Source: Hirundichthys speculiger (lineage: Eukaryota > Chordata > Actinopteri > Beloniformes > Exocoetidae). Taken from it: 64,000 bases of DNA. The notes beneath the pieces were generated by a model, which made no database searches, was not told where the DNA came from, and saw only the letters and a list, made by a program, of their open reading frames with translations. The first letter of the stretch is position 1. Every line of letters begins with the position of its first letter. The stretch is taken from NCBI GenBank assembly GCA_018398805.1, contig JAGFBZ010000900.1, positions 1,178,001 to 1,242,000 of the forward strand. The letters run 5' to 3'. This document shows positions 24,061-64,000 of this stretch, in pieces. A program made the position numbers and the translations under genes.

Positions 24061-25224
24061 TAGGGCTGGGCAACGATTGAAATTTTTAATCGCGATTAAT
24101 CGCATGATTTCCCTGATTAATCACGATTAATCGCATTGTATACGGAAAATCAAATAATGAATTCAAAAGTAGTGTAAAGGTCACTTTTATTGAAATGTTC
24201 TGCTGCCATTTGAACTAAAGTGTCATAACATTTGTTGTTCAAACACTTTGAACATCAGCACTGATGATCAGTAACACATATTTAGTGTAAATCTCATCTT
24301 AAAAAATGTAAAATAAAATAAAGCTTATTTCCACTGCCAGGGCATTAATGTCATCCTGTTTTTTATGATTAATAAAAATGTCTGCCAACAAAAACATAAC
24401 AATGTAGAGGCCACAATCATAACATTAAAACAGGTAATTTCTGAGGTAACAGCAGAAACTTTTAATGGGGAGTTGAACTTGGCAGTTGTTACAAATAACC
24501 TTGTTTCTGTTGAATCGTCCCCTGGGAGAAATAAAAATGTCCATGTAAAAGTTCTGTAACTTTGTCAAGCCGTAATTGTCTTTGTATCATTTGTTTTTTT
24601 TTTCCATTTTCAATTGTCAATCAAAAATAAGAAAAATTAAAAAGTGACTTTTTTTTCGTTTTTTTAATCTAGCACAAAAAAAAAAACAAAAAGAAATGCT
24701 TGTTTTTCTATATTTCAATTTTATCAAACAGGCTACGGGACTGAATTTATTTTTAATATTTTTTTGTCTGGTTTCCGTGACCCAGAAATGGCTTTGTTTT
24801 ATAATCAAAGAATAGACTTTCTGTTGTCATTACACATCTGTGCCACTAGATGGAGCCGCACTGAAGTAACCAGCTAGAGAACAGCAGGACAGTGAACACA
24901 TGGAGCAGATCTGATGTAACATGGAGGAAACGATGCGATCGTCTTAAACAAAGGGGTTTGAAAGTTTTTTTTTCAGACTGAATTGTTAATATTGCTACCT
25001 GAGTTGCTCCCCTAACTGTAAAGTTCACAGATTTTTACTGTTTTCCATGTCTGTTTAAACTTTTCCGCAAGTTTACCTGCCAGTCCTCTTCCGGTTCCGC
25101 AGCAGCCAGTAACAGACTTTTCAAAACAAAAGCATGTGAGCAACATGCGTTAACGCGCGTTTTATCGCGCGTTAATAAATTAATGCGTTAATGCGATAAT
25201 AACGCGTAAACTTGCCCAGCCCTA
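24061..25224. mobile_element. Non-autonomous hAT-type element, 1.16 kb
   Basis: The left end is TAGGGCTGGGCAA and the right end, read inward, is TAGGGCTGGGCAAG. The flanking octamers are GATAAAAG (24053-24060) and GTTAAAAG (25225-25232), seven of eight matching. Subterminal regions are packed with inverted ATTAATCGCGATTAATCG and GCGTTAATGCG blocks. No transposase is seen. The motif CCACTAGATGGAGC at 24843-24856 resembles a CTCF site. Confidence 0.8.
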
Positions 25225-25320
25225 GTTAAAAGCAAACGTAACTGTATGCTCTGTATGCATTTGTTCAGCCTTCATAAACACAGTTCATTGTAATAATGAT
25301 CACAAAAATAGACCACCTGG

Positions 25321-25507
25321 ACTGCTGGGTAGCTCAGTGGTGTAGCAGTCCACAGACAGAAGCTACCAGGTTCAACTCATGGCCTGCGATTCCTTCCTGC
25401 ATGGCTTCCTCACTCTCTTTCCTCCACTTTCATGTCTCTCTTTTCTGTCAATAAAGGCCACAAGGGCCAAAAACAAGACAAACAAAAAATAAATAAATAA
25501 AATATAA
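25321..25507 (+). mobile_element. tRNA-derived SINE
   Basis: A pol III A box (TAGCTCAGTGG, 25330-25340) and B box (GGTTCAACTC, 25369-25378) stand about 40 nt apart, as in a tRNA gene. The body follows (CATGTCTCTCTTTTCTGTC, AATAAAGGCCACAAGGGCC), with an A-rich AAATAAATAA tail. The sequence does not fold into a complete tRNA, so it is a SINE rather than a functional tRNA gene. Family name not assigned. Confidence 0.75.
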
Positions 25508-26395
25508 AATACATCACCTAACTTTGTCAATGCAAATATGCACTACCCCTCTATGTAGAATAGTGAGGCAGAATTTACTTGCATGAAATTTTATTGTGGT
25601 TTATTAAAAAAAGAGAACCTTCTGTTTATTGTTCTTTGCCACTGACACAAGCTTTGCATTTAGTATTTATGGGTTATCCACATCTTTCTATACTGCAACC
25701 TGAGGACGATGCACATTGAAGGCATAAGTATATCCAAAACCTTTTCTCCTTCATAGAAAAATGGAAAAGAACATCATGGCTGCAGCATCACTGAGGTAGA
25801 TATCATTCCAAATCCAGACTGGTGACAAAAAAAAAAACCTGTGAAATTAGTCGATAAACAAATCCTGCTTACAAGAGAAAACAGAGAGAGTCAGTTCATC
25901 CAACAGCGGGAGATGAAACTCCCCCTGCAGTGTTTGAAGAAAGCAAATTGTTATTGATCTGTATTCCACCAACAGGCACAGTTGTCTATCAAAACACACA
26001 TCATCAAATAACGGGAATCTGACTCACTCAGAGTTATTCGCATACTTTCGATGTAAACTTTGTATCAGCTGTTTTGGCGGGACGGAGCACATTTATAACC
26101 GTGCCAATAAAGCAAATTTAGATTTGAGGGAGACGGAGACAGAAGGAGAATGAGAGAGAAAAAAAATATGTGAGAGCGTGGGAGGAGGCAAAAAAGTTTT
26201 TCCGAGAAAGTTCCCTGTTTGGGCCGTTGGTGGTGAACAGTGTGTATTTTTGCAGCTTCCTCTTCTGACCCCCGCAAACAGGAGTACCGTTGGAGGGAGG
26301 GAGAAAGTAAAAGGGGGAAGGCTGGTTCAGTGATTATGTGCTAAGGAGGTGTGTGCATGTGCGGGTTTATGTGTATAGGAGAAGTACGCCACACA

Positions 26396-26397
<2 letters not shown>
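25508..26397. other. Noncoding flank upstream of the angiopoietin gene
   Basis: No gene or transposon end was recognised. This stretch lies just upstream of the presumed promoter and may contain its regulatory elements. Confidence 0.4.

Positions 26398-26428
<31 letters not shown>
26398..26428. repeat. (CT)n microsatellite
   Basis: A CT dinucleotide run of about 30 bp lies some 580 bp upstream of the start codon. Pyrimidine tracts of this kind are common at vertebrate promoters, but a promoter role here is only an inference. Confidence 0.9.
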
Positions 26429-26431
<3 letters not shown>

Positions 26432-27008
26432 TCCTATCTCTCTCTGTCTCTGAATTTTAAGCACTCCTGAAGCAGGCCACTCTCCGCCGCTCCACCTCTA
26501 CTCTCCCATGTCTTCCAGACCAGTGCATGGACTCCAGCAGCGTGGAAAGGCAAGGCTGTGAGGACAGCAACTTTTCAGAGGAGAGATAAATGTTTGGGGC
26601 TCTGCGGTTGGTTTTTCTGGGAGAGAGCGACATGCGCTAGCTGAGTGTTGGAGTCACAATAGGAAGCAATCCACTTTTTCCTGTGTCTTCGTGTTTTCTG
26701 TCCTCACTCACCCAAAACAGCTGGAGCGGAAACTGAGCTGAAGAAGACTTTGGATGAAGCGGCAAAGAGGAGGACGAGCCAGAAGAGAAGAAGTAAAAGT
26801 GATAAAACAGAGGAGTGGAGCAGCAGGAGTTGGACTGAGAAGATAGAAAAGGAGAGGACGGATTTGGAGTCTTGTGGGAAATTTTATTGGAAAAAAAAAA
26901 AAAGCAGAAAGAGATAAAGAAAAACAATCAAAAAAGACGCTCCCTGCCCCGTTTTCCACCTGACTAGGTGGTGCAAACGCCCTCCCTTTTCCCTCTTTAC
27001 ATCCTGAC
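26429..27008 (+). promoter_or_regulatory. Probable promoter-proximal region and 5' UTR of the angiopoietin gene
   Basis: This stretch runs from the CT repeat to the start codon. No clear TATA box sits at an obvious position, so the transcription start cannot be fixed. Several upstream ATGs (for example near 26508, 26527 and 26590) open short frames that end before the main start; they would be upstream ORFs if transcribed. The main ATG at 27009 has G at -3 and G at +4, a good initiation context. Confidence 0.4.
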
Positions 27009-55784
<28,776 letters not shown>

Positions 55785-56515
55785 TGGGATAACTCTTCCT
55801 TGACATCAAATTATGAACTTGTTGCCAATTAATGTAATGAACAATGCTCAAGAAGAGGCATATTTGTGGTGTAAATCCTCCAAATCTAACCATACTGTTC
55901 ATTGGTCCGTCCCCTGTGAAAGGATGCATATGAGCATTTCTAAAACAGGGATTAGTGTCTCTTTACAAAGCACCGCAAAGCCTGTCATGTCTTTGAACTT
56001 GTGGTGACAGGATGACTTCATGGACCCCCCAGTCAGGAGAATTTGATTACAGTCCCATGCCTCTCCTTTTCAACTGTCATTTTCGCTCATTCTTTGGACT
56101 TTCTGTATGGCCTGAAACAGCTTTGTTTGGTCTATGAATCAAAACAACTCGGTTAGGGTTCAGAAAAGTTATGGGTTGAGCTAAATACATTCTTTCACAA
56201 TGTTTATGTCACAATGCAAGATAGAATTTTGAAAGTTCCCTTGGTTACACGGCCACAGGGCTTATTCACAACGGTCCTGTCCCTTATTTTTCTTATTTTC
56301 TTTTAAGCAGCATAAAGTAACTTTAGCCCCTTTTATCATCTTTGATTACATCCAAATTAATTTATGTTATTCAATTGTTCTGTTACCAATAGTTACACCA
56401 GTGCCCATTTCAAATCATGAAGGCCAATACTCGTTAATAACAGGTATATCAAAACTCAGTCATAAATTTGAGTGTAAAACTTTGATGGGCACAGTAATGT
56501 TGGTGTGAGAATAAA
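55785..56515 (+). other. Probable 3' UTR with candidate polyadenylation signal
   Basis: The first canonical AATAAA after the stop codon that I noted is at 56510-56515, about 725 bp downstream. The transcript end cannot be proved from sequence alone. Confidence 0.35.
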
Positions 56516-58554
56516 AATAATTTGAGACTGTCAAAGTGCTGCTTTGGGACTGAAATTTGGCTTTTTATTTGACCCAAGCTTCAAGTTTAATGCCCAGTTT
56601 TAAAAAATCCTGATATTTTCTTTTAGATATGAAAGTTTTTTTAAGTATAGTGTAGAAAACATATCTAAAGAACAAAGAGTTCACTGACATGAGTTCATAC
56701 AGTGCTATAATTTAATGGAAGCCTTTAAATTTTACCAAACTTGGATAAAAAGAGTAAGTCTTACCCTTTGGTTTACAAGTGTTTTAAAAGTGTAGTTCAG
56801 ATAGCCTACACTTTATTCATAAAGCAACCCAACCATAAAGAACAGCAACTATAGCTGTCTTTTCCCTTTGCTCCATCTCCCACAGGGATTCTCATTATGA
56901 AATATCACTAATTCTTTCCACACATATCTCTCATAAAACCTTGTGAGAGGTACTGCTCATAAAAGTACTACATACACTTCCGCCGGGCTGATTTACTCCC
57001 AAAACTCCATTTGTAATATCACGTGGAAACAAAACTGTAAATTGTGTTTTGCTTCTGTTGTTTAATGTATGAAATCATTTGTAGTCTGAGGTGCTTATAA
57101 CCCGCAGCACCAGGGTTGTTTGTCTTCGTGTTGGCGACATCAACTTCAACGAGCCACACATGCTGGAGTGGAGAAGTGAGACGAGGACCGCTTTGCACCA
57201 CTGATCTGATGAATCATCCAATAACACTCGTCCCCATGGTGCCCATTAGAAAGCAGATGGATTGTACCTCAACTAACGCTAACCTACATCTGCCGGCGTA
57301 CGCCGGGGACGGCAGCCGGCGTTAAGTAGAGGATGACTCATGAGGATGTCGGCCGGCCATGTCTACGGTGTCTGCTAAGTCCTGCGCGTCGATTGCTGAA
57401 GGACGTTCAGAGAGAACGATTAAACATCTCATCTTCTCCGTGTGATTCACCTCTGCTGCTCCAAATTAAATGTGACTGCAGAGGTTTTGACATTATGTGT
57501 TTCTGTATAATATTGTGAACCGTGTCTTGGCGTTCTGACACGTCCTGTATTATAATACAGTATGTGTCAGAGGTACTTGGAGGGTGGGGTGGGGGTGGCT
57601 GTGGGAATAGGGAGGGAATGTTGCTTTCCTGTAAAAGAAAAAAAAAATTGAAATAATATTCAAAATAAAACAATAAATTGATAATTTTTAGAAAATTGTT
57701 TTGGCTTCACTGAATCTGCAAATGATCCAAACAGTTTTTCTATAAAACCACTGAAAGGGATAATTGCTCTGCTTCTGTGTCTGACCTTATCTGAAATATG
57801 TCTGTTTAACCGTGTGATCTGGCCACCCTAGGATATGGAGGAAGTATTAAAAATAAATAAAATTACAAGTGCATCCAGTGCCAGCAGCCATGATGAGTAT
57901 GGTACCACATTGGCCACGCCCCACACTCGCTCTGCTTTCACGCGGTGACGCCGGCGCTACACAGGTTTATCATGACCTCCAAGACCCGGAGAGGCGATAG
58001 ATCACACCGGGGGAGGACAGAGTTGAATCCATCAAAGAGACTTTAATAAAGATCACTTGAGTTGGCCCGCCGGCTCCACAAATTAAATGGTTGTACTCAG
58101 GTCCAATGAAGCGTACCGCAACGTGGGATGCACTGCTTGACTCCTTGTCTCCGAGCCAGTTTATTAGATGAGATATTTGTAGGCAGAGAAACAACATACA
58201 AACAAACAAAGAGATTTGTTTGCAATATTATCAGTATTTCTGACAATGTGAAAATGACCTGTCACGGTGGATGATGCTCAGCGGAGAGGAGTTTTTTTTT
58301 TAGCTAAGCAAATAACAAAAAGACAAAAAAGGAATCGTATAACTACTGATAAGACTTTACTCTGTTAATGCTTCTACAATTCAGTACATAATCTCATCTT
58401 GAGCCAGTCCACCATTATAAATCTATAATATTTGGAACAACGCTTGCTTAAAGACTTCCAATCCTAGTTTTTAAAGACTGCTCATCATAAATACCATTCA
58501 TTATTGTCACCTAAAAAGTATAGTAGACAAAATAATTAAAAAATCATTTTGATA

Positions 58555-58595
58555 CTGGTAAGTACTGAGATCTAGCTGATCCCAGTACTTACCAG
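58555..58595. repeat. Perfect 13-bp inverted repeat with 15-nt loop
   Basis: The arms are CTGGTAAGTACTG (58555-58567) and CAGTACTTACCAG (58583-58595). It is not followed by a T run. Function unknown; it may be a remnant of a palindromic element. Confidence 0.7.
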
Positions 58596-61367
58596 TCCCA
58601 TTCCTCTGGATATATGTGCCTGTGGTGTTGGGGAAAGTTCATAAAGTTCCAAGCAGTTTCTAAATGTATTTCCTGATGCAGCATCCAATTGCCTCACTTC
58701 TTAAATTCCCCTCACACTTTTCAGTTTGAAGCATTCAGCACGACCATTTCTTGACCCTCTTACAGTCTCTTCTGGATGCCTGTCAGCTTCAGGATGTGTT
58801 CAAAGTCACATCCAACAATAAGAAAGTAATAGCGTAGCACATAACCTCTTGTAAAACCCCAATTTATGGCGCACAAGGCGTCAGTGAACTTTAGGCCTTT
58901 TGTGTTCTATTTAGAAGAAACCAGGGCAGCTGTTTCCAGGCCTGTCATCTATGCTGAGCAAGCCAAATTGACTGTAGGTGCCACTTTTGTACTAATTAGA
59001 CAGATAAATATTCCCATTGAACTCACAAAGTAAGAAAATTTAAACTATATTAATTTAAATTCAATAGTTGCAATTCCAAATATCAAATAAGAAATTAGAG
59101 TATCCTGATTGTCAGAAACTAAAAAAATAGCTTCATGCAATAACATTCAGTAATCTGAACGTTGTGCATGAGTTGCTGTTTTCTGGCATTTTAGCAGTGT
59201 TTCTATGGTGTGACTATTGGCGAAGAACCTAATTCAGCCATAATGAAGAATATAGCTACAGATGGATCTTGTGGGTGGGGGGGGGAGAGCTGAGGAAAGG
59301 GCGGGCATCCTCCCACGCAGTATGTTGACCTGCTGTGTATATTAACCTGTGTGAACAGAGCTTAACCTGGGCAGTTTCTGCTCCGCTGGTGCTTAAAGAC
59401 CCGCCTGAGAATTTATCGTCCAACCCAGATAGACCGCTGGATGTAGAAGAGGAAGGAGGGAAAAAAAAAATAGCAGGCAGAGCCAAGTGCTCGTAAGTCC
59501 TTCTCTTGCTCTTGTTCTACAGTGTTTTTGATTCATAAGGGCTATGATGGCTGGCCAGGACTAGGGCCAGGTACTGCATTTTGGCAGCAGCAGGGAAAGA
59601 GGGAGGGCTGAGGACTAATTTGTGATGCTCGTCCTTGCTGTGTGGTTTACTGTGTCAGCATGTAACGCATTTAGCAGCGTTGATCGAAAAAGCAATACTG
59701 TCAGTATATCAGTCTGTCTTCTGCAATACATCAGCTCCTATGTCTTACGGGTTTTTCTGTGTTGAACCAGCAAAACAGCACCTGTAGTGTCATATTTGAA
59801 AGGTTGAAAAAAGAAGTCTTAAAAAAAAAACTGCCTCCTTGTGCCACTTGGGGGCACTGGTGGTACAAAAAAAAAAAAAATAAAAAAAAAAACCTCCTAC
59901 CTGCCTCACATGTGTCAAGCGATGTGGGTCTGGATGCTGCTCGCGCTCTCTGTCTTTCCCTCCACCACAGGTCTGGATTATATAACTCTGCATTCATTAA
60001 CACCTCCTCTGCCACGTGCAGCCCTCCCAGCAGATGGTTAACTGAAGGCTACAAAGGACGTTAGAGAGGAAGGGAGCCCACCACAGAAAAATTACATTAG
60101 AAACCCTCATCAGGAAGAGCACTTTAAATCAACTGGTGACTTTGAAAAGGGGTCAAACCTCATTTCCAATGAAGGCTCTGTTAACTTTTAAGCTGCCCTA
60201 AAAGGACATAAAACAATACTCTGCCGTCAGGAGAACTGTGATGTAGTTACTGGTATCAAACCGCAGCAGAGCGACTGTCATTTTGCCTTTGAAATAAACA
60301 CAATAAACCTCTTTTGAGAATGGAATCCAATTTTTTAGTGGAAAAATCCAACTCCAGTGGAACTGTTGAGCATTTCTGATATATAGCAGCTTGCAGAACA
60401 TCTCTTCTCCTCTTTTTCCCTCTACATTTGGAAAAGAAAAAAAAAAAAAAAACTTTCACCTCACACCCACTATCTATGCAGGCAGCTTGGGTTCATATAC
60501 AGAGTAATGTGTAAATAAGACATAAGGCTCTGGTGCTGTTACACTCTGCTCTGTTCAGCTAAAGGTTAGAACGGACAAGCAGTGAGATTTGAACATGGCG
60601 TGATCATTATAGATGTACTGAGAGTTGCAAATCAGCACGTTCAACTCTCAGCTGCAAATGAGAGTTGAAGATGTGTTCACACTACCTGACAGGGCACGGG
60701 TCTCGACTCACTTTGCTGCAGCAGCAACGTGCCGGAGGATGCCTCTGAAGATGCACATACAAACTGCCAGAGGTTCAAATCCCGTGGTTGGCTCGAAAAA
60801 AATCTACAATGGCAAACTTGGAACGGAAAGCAAAAACACATTGCATCATACAGCTCCAATCATTTGAGCTCCAGAGTGCACTTGCAGATTATTGCTCAGC
60901 AAACTTACATTTATAGACTGAGACTCCTTTAGTGTTTTCAGCAGTGTAGAAGACCACCAGATGAATTAATATGAACCCAATATGTCTGTAGAAACTGTGT
61001 GATGTTGTCAAGTCAGTCAGGGGAAGATCTCTAGGCACAGTTTCCACTGTCTATCACAGCATCATGAAGGAATTGTATTATTTATTATTGATGTTAAGAA
61101 TAAAAAAAAAAAACTGGAGCTACATTAGCCCTGCGCCAACATTTTTGAGGAATGTGTTTTCTGCTGAAAATGTGAAAAATAGATGCGTATTGAGAGATGA
61201 AATAACTTTGATATAGGTAATATCTTTGACTTAAACTGCAATTAAATGAAAGATTTAGATTAAAAAAAATGAATTCATTGTGTAAACTGTGTTATTTGTG
61301 GTATATTGGTGATTTTTTATATATTTCAAATATAAAAAAAAAAATTGCCACAGGCAAGTTACAGATT

Positions 61368-61403
61368 GTTGCCATGGTGGTACTATGATGTCACCATGGC
61401 AAC
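61368..61403. repeat. 12-bp inverted repeat with GTTGCCATGG arms
   Basis: The arms are GTTGCCATGGTG (61368-61379) and CACCATGGCAAC (61392-61403), separated by 12 nt. GTTGCC/GGCAAC half-sites resemble RFX X-box halves; a regulatory role is only a possibility. Confidence 0.6.
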
Positions 61404-62878
61404 AGTGTGATGTAAGGGTCAAATCCCGATGCTCAGAATAAACAAGCATTTCAGTCTTCGACAGTCCTCTGAACAAGCAACAAACACATTTGTCTGATCT
61501 TCTTCAATTTGCTTTTCATCAAAGTCAGTTTTGAGAAACAGAGAGGTTTTGAAACTTCCAGAAACATCCCAGAGACATCGAGCCTCATAAGTTTGTCTGC
61601 CTGATCAGCAAAGTTGGTCATTAGAGCCTGGCTCATGACTGATGATTTAGTTCTGAGGGACCAAGTTCTCACTGAAAAACGGACACAAGTCTCAAGTTGG
61701 AGGCATCGAGACAAAATTTTCATGGCTTTGTCAAAGAGAGATCACAAATATCGGTCTGGGAAGGAAATCAGGCCCATTGTTCAACAAGTATATTCAAATT
61801 CATCATTCTTTTATCTTTCATGAGTAACACTGATGAATGAATATTGATGACATCATCATTATTATTATTGTCTCTCTGGTCTTCACATCCCTTTGTTACT
61901 TGAGGCCTTATGGGATAATCCCGACAGACCAGAGAGTTTGATGTTGATCAACCACCATCTGGAGTCTGACGGGATCAGAGTGACTGACTGTGACACGGAG
62001 CGTGATGTTTCCGCTGTCAGGGTGGGCATCCATCATCACGTCAGTAACCGGGACACATGTATAGGATTTGCTCCTACTTTGTACCGCTGACTCTTACGAG
62101 AGGCTCCAACGTATCTGTGAGGTGTGTCAAAACAGTACAGGATTTTCAAAGTGATCTGGCTCGTGAGAAACAATGTTGCATATTTAAATACTTATTGATA
62201 CAAGACAATTTTATATGTTAATACCCAACCCACACAGCAGCACTGTGGCACTGACGTTACTGACTTACTACTAAAAGAAATCATTTGTATCTGGTTAATG
62301 CTGCAGGTTGAATCTGTTCAGTCACGAAAGCAGTTCTTTAAGCAGACAGTCAGTCCATGGAGACTGGAAATAAGGAATAAAATTACTTTCATTGGATGAC
62401 CTCCTGCATACACAGTACGTAGGGCTACGTTTTGATCGCAAACCATAAAAATTTTAACACCAACTTATTTCTGAAGTAACCACAAAATAAACTCAGATTT
62501 TTTTCAGGACGGAGGGTTGTTCTGTCCCAGCAGTCTCCCAGGGTACCCTGACCGTTGCTGTTTTCACAGGTTTAGACCATCAATTTGGACGGAAAGAAAA
62601 TGCAGCATTTTTCTGTCGCTCAGCCAAGACAAGAGAGAGACTCCAGCACCTAACTGTTGGATTTAAGAGCCTTACATCAGCCAGAGGAGTCGCTGGGACC
62701 AGTGTCACTGTCATTACAGGTAAACTGGGTCTGCTAACACTTCACACAAGACAAGCTGTTTTCATGTTTGCAAGCATGGAAACAGATCTAGTATAAACAT
62801 AGTTGACGTAATCAATTGTAAATTCAGGATTTACAATGTTTTAGTATATACTTTGCAATAATGCTGTTTCCCTACGTG

Positions 62879-64000
62879 TACACTATGTTGCCAAAAGTAT
62901 TTGCTCACCTGCCTTGACTCACATATAGTTCATCCCATTCCTAATCAATCTGACGTGGGTCCACCCTTTGCCAGCTAGAACAGCTTCAACTCTTCTGGGA
63001 AGGCTGTCCACAAGGTTTAGGAGTGTGTTTATGGGGATTTTTGTCCATTCTTCCAGAAGAACATTTGTGAGGTCAAACACTGATGTTGGACCAGAAGGTC
63101 TGGTTCTCAGTCTCTGCTCTAATTCATCCCAAAGGTCTTCTATCAGGTTGAGGTCTGGACTCTGTGCAGGCCAGTCAAGTTCATCCACACCAGACTCTTC
63201 CATCCATGTCTTCATGGACCTTGCTTTGTGCACTGGTGCACAGTCATGTTGGAAGAGGAAGGGTCCAGCTCCAAACTGGTCCCACAAAGTTGGGAGGATG
63301 GAATTGTCCAGAATGTCTTGGTCTGCTGAAGCATCCAGAGTTACTTTCACTGGAACTAAGGGGTCAAGCCCAGCTTCTGAAAACAACCCCACACCATAAT
63401 CCCCCCTCCACCAAACTTTACACTTGGATCAATGCAGTCAGACCAGTACTGTTCTCCTGGAAACCACCAAACCCAGACTCTTCCATCAGATCACCAGATG
63501 GAGAAGTGTGATCCATCACTCCAGAGAACGTTCCTCGACTGCTCTAGAGTCCAGTGGTGGCTGCTTTACACCACTGCATCTGACGCTTTCCATTTGCTTT
63601 GGTGATGTCTGGCTTGGATGCAGCTGCGTCACCATGGAAACCCATTCATGAAGCTCTCTGCACTGTTGTTGAGCTGATCTGAAGGACACATGAAGTTTGG
63701 AGGTCTGTAGTGATCGACTCTGCAGAAAGTTGGTGACCTCTTCTCTCTATGTTCTTCAGCATCCTCTGACTCCGCCCCCTCAGTTTACCTGTCCTACCAC
63801 TTCATGGCTGAGTTGCTGTCGTTCCCAAACTCTTCCATTTCCTTATAATACAGGTGACAGCTGACTGTGGAATATTTAGGAGAGAGGAAACTTCACAACT
63901 GGATTTGTTTCTCAGGTCTCATCCTATCACAGTTTCACGCTGGAATCCACTAAGCTCCTGAGAGAGACGCATTCTTTCACTAATGTTTGTAGAAACAGTC
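62879..64000 (-). mobile_element. Tc1 transposon, second copy, cut by the window end
   Basis: The element begins with the TA and terminal repeat TACACTATGTTGCCAAAAG at 62879, read inward. The minus strand encodes most of a Tc1 transposase catalytic domain (62919-63392): [56 protein letters not shown] (the catalytic glutamate region) and the C-terminal VLAGKGWTHVRLIRNGMNY. A small deletion near 63380 puts the upstream part (SLEWWITLLHLV-type sequence) in another frame. Comparison with 31142-36444 suggests only about 107 bp lies beyond the window. Confidence 0.9.

Larger units (their letters stand above)
56516..62878. other. Intergenic DNA downstream of the angiopoietin gene
   Basis: No gene was recognised. 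The stretch holds a 13-bp-arm hairpin at 58555-58595, a 12-bp inverted repeat at 61368-61403, and poly-A runs near 59866-59892 and 60437-60452. A GT/AG-bounded 150-bp open stretch at 62570-62719 was considered and not accepted as an exon. Confidence 0.5.

Noticed and set aside
25321..25400. A functional tRNA gene
   Set aside because: A and B boxes are present, but the acceptor stem does not pair and the sequence continues into a SINE body with an A-rich tail.
62570..62719. A 150-bp stretch bounded by TTTCACAG and GTAAAC, open in one frame, a possible exon of a neighbouring gene
   Set aside because: The 50-codon frame shows no family I recognise, only one frame is open, and no partner exon was found nearby. 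An open frame of this length arises by chance often enough.

Overview
The window looks like teleost fish genomic DNA. It has one long, intron-split vertebrate gene and a dense set of fish-type transposable elements (Rex3, Tc1, hAT, L2-like, Gypsy, tRNA-derived SINEs), plus many AT and AC microsatellites. There is no operon structure, no CRISPR array and no recognisable structural RNA gene. Species cannot be named from the sequence.

Layout. 1-4 kb: a decayed Gypsy retrotransposon on the minus strand, the 3' end of an L2-like LINE, a Harbinger-like palindromic element and a SINE fragment. 4-20 kb: mostly unique noncoding DNA with one short hAT element (9508-9907) and two old repeats near 17.0-17.7 and 19.5 kb. 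20.1-25.5 kb: a transposon cluster of four hAT-type elements, each with an 8-bp target duplication, one 5'-truncated Rex3 with a 14-bp duplication, and a tRNA-type SINE. 26.4-27.0 kb: probable promoter and 5' UTR.

27.0-55.8 kb (+): an angiopoietin gene in nine coding exons, best matched to ANGPT4. It encodes a signal peptide, an N-terminal cysteine region, a coiled coil (exons 2-4) and a C-terminal fibrinogen-like domain (exons 5-9). Every splice junction is GT/AG and every exon joins in phase. The exception is inside exon 1, where the reading frame shifts by one base. The joined exons are 1516 nt, that is 505 codons plus one surplus base. This is either an assembly error, a polymorphism or an inactivating lesion.

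Transposons fill the introns. Intron 1 carries a Tc1 element that was split by a 4.06-kb hAT element, which itself contains two more hAT elements and an L2-type tail; the junctions are marked by 8-bp duplications, so the order of insertion can be read. Related hAT copies lie in introns 3 and 6, and a Tc1-like element lies in intron 7. A second copy of the intron-1 Tc1 family lies downstream (62879 to the window end) in the opposite orientation, so an inverted repeat pair flanks exons 2-9.

I found no convincing new biological system. The points most worth checking are the exon-1 frameshift, the altered C-terminal tail of the fibrinogen domain, the nested transposon stack, a hAT copy with a duplicated end, and the repeated survival of BED zinc-finger coding fragments in deleted hAT elements.
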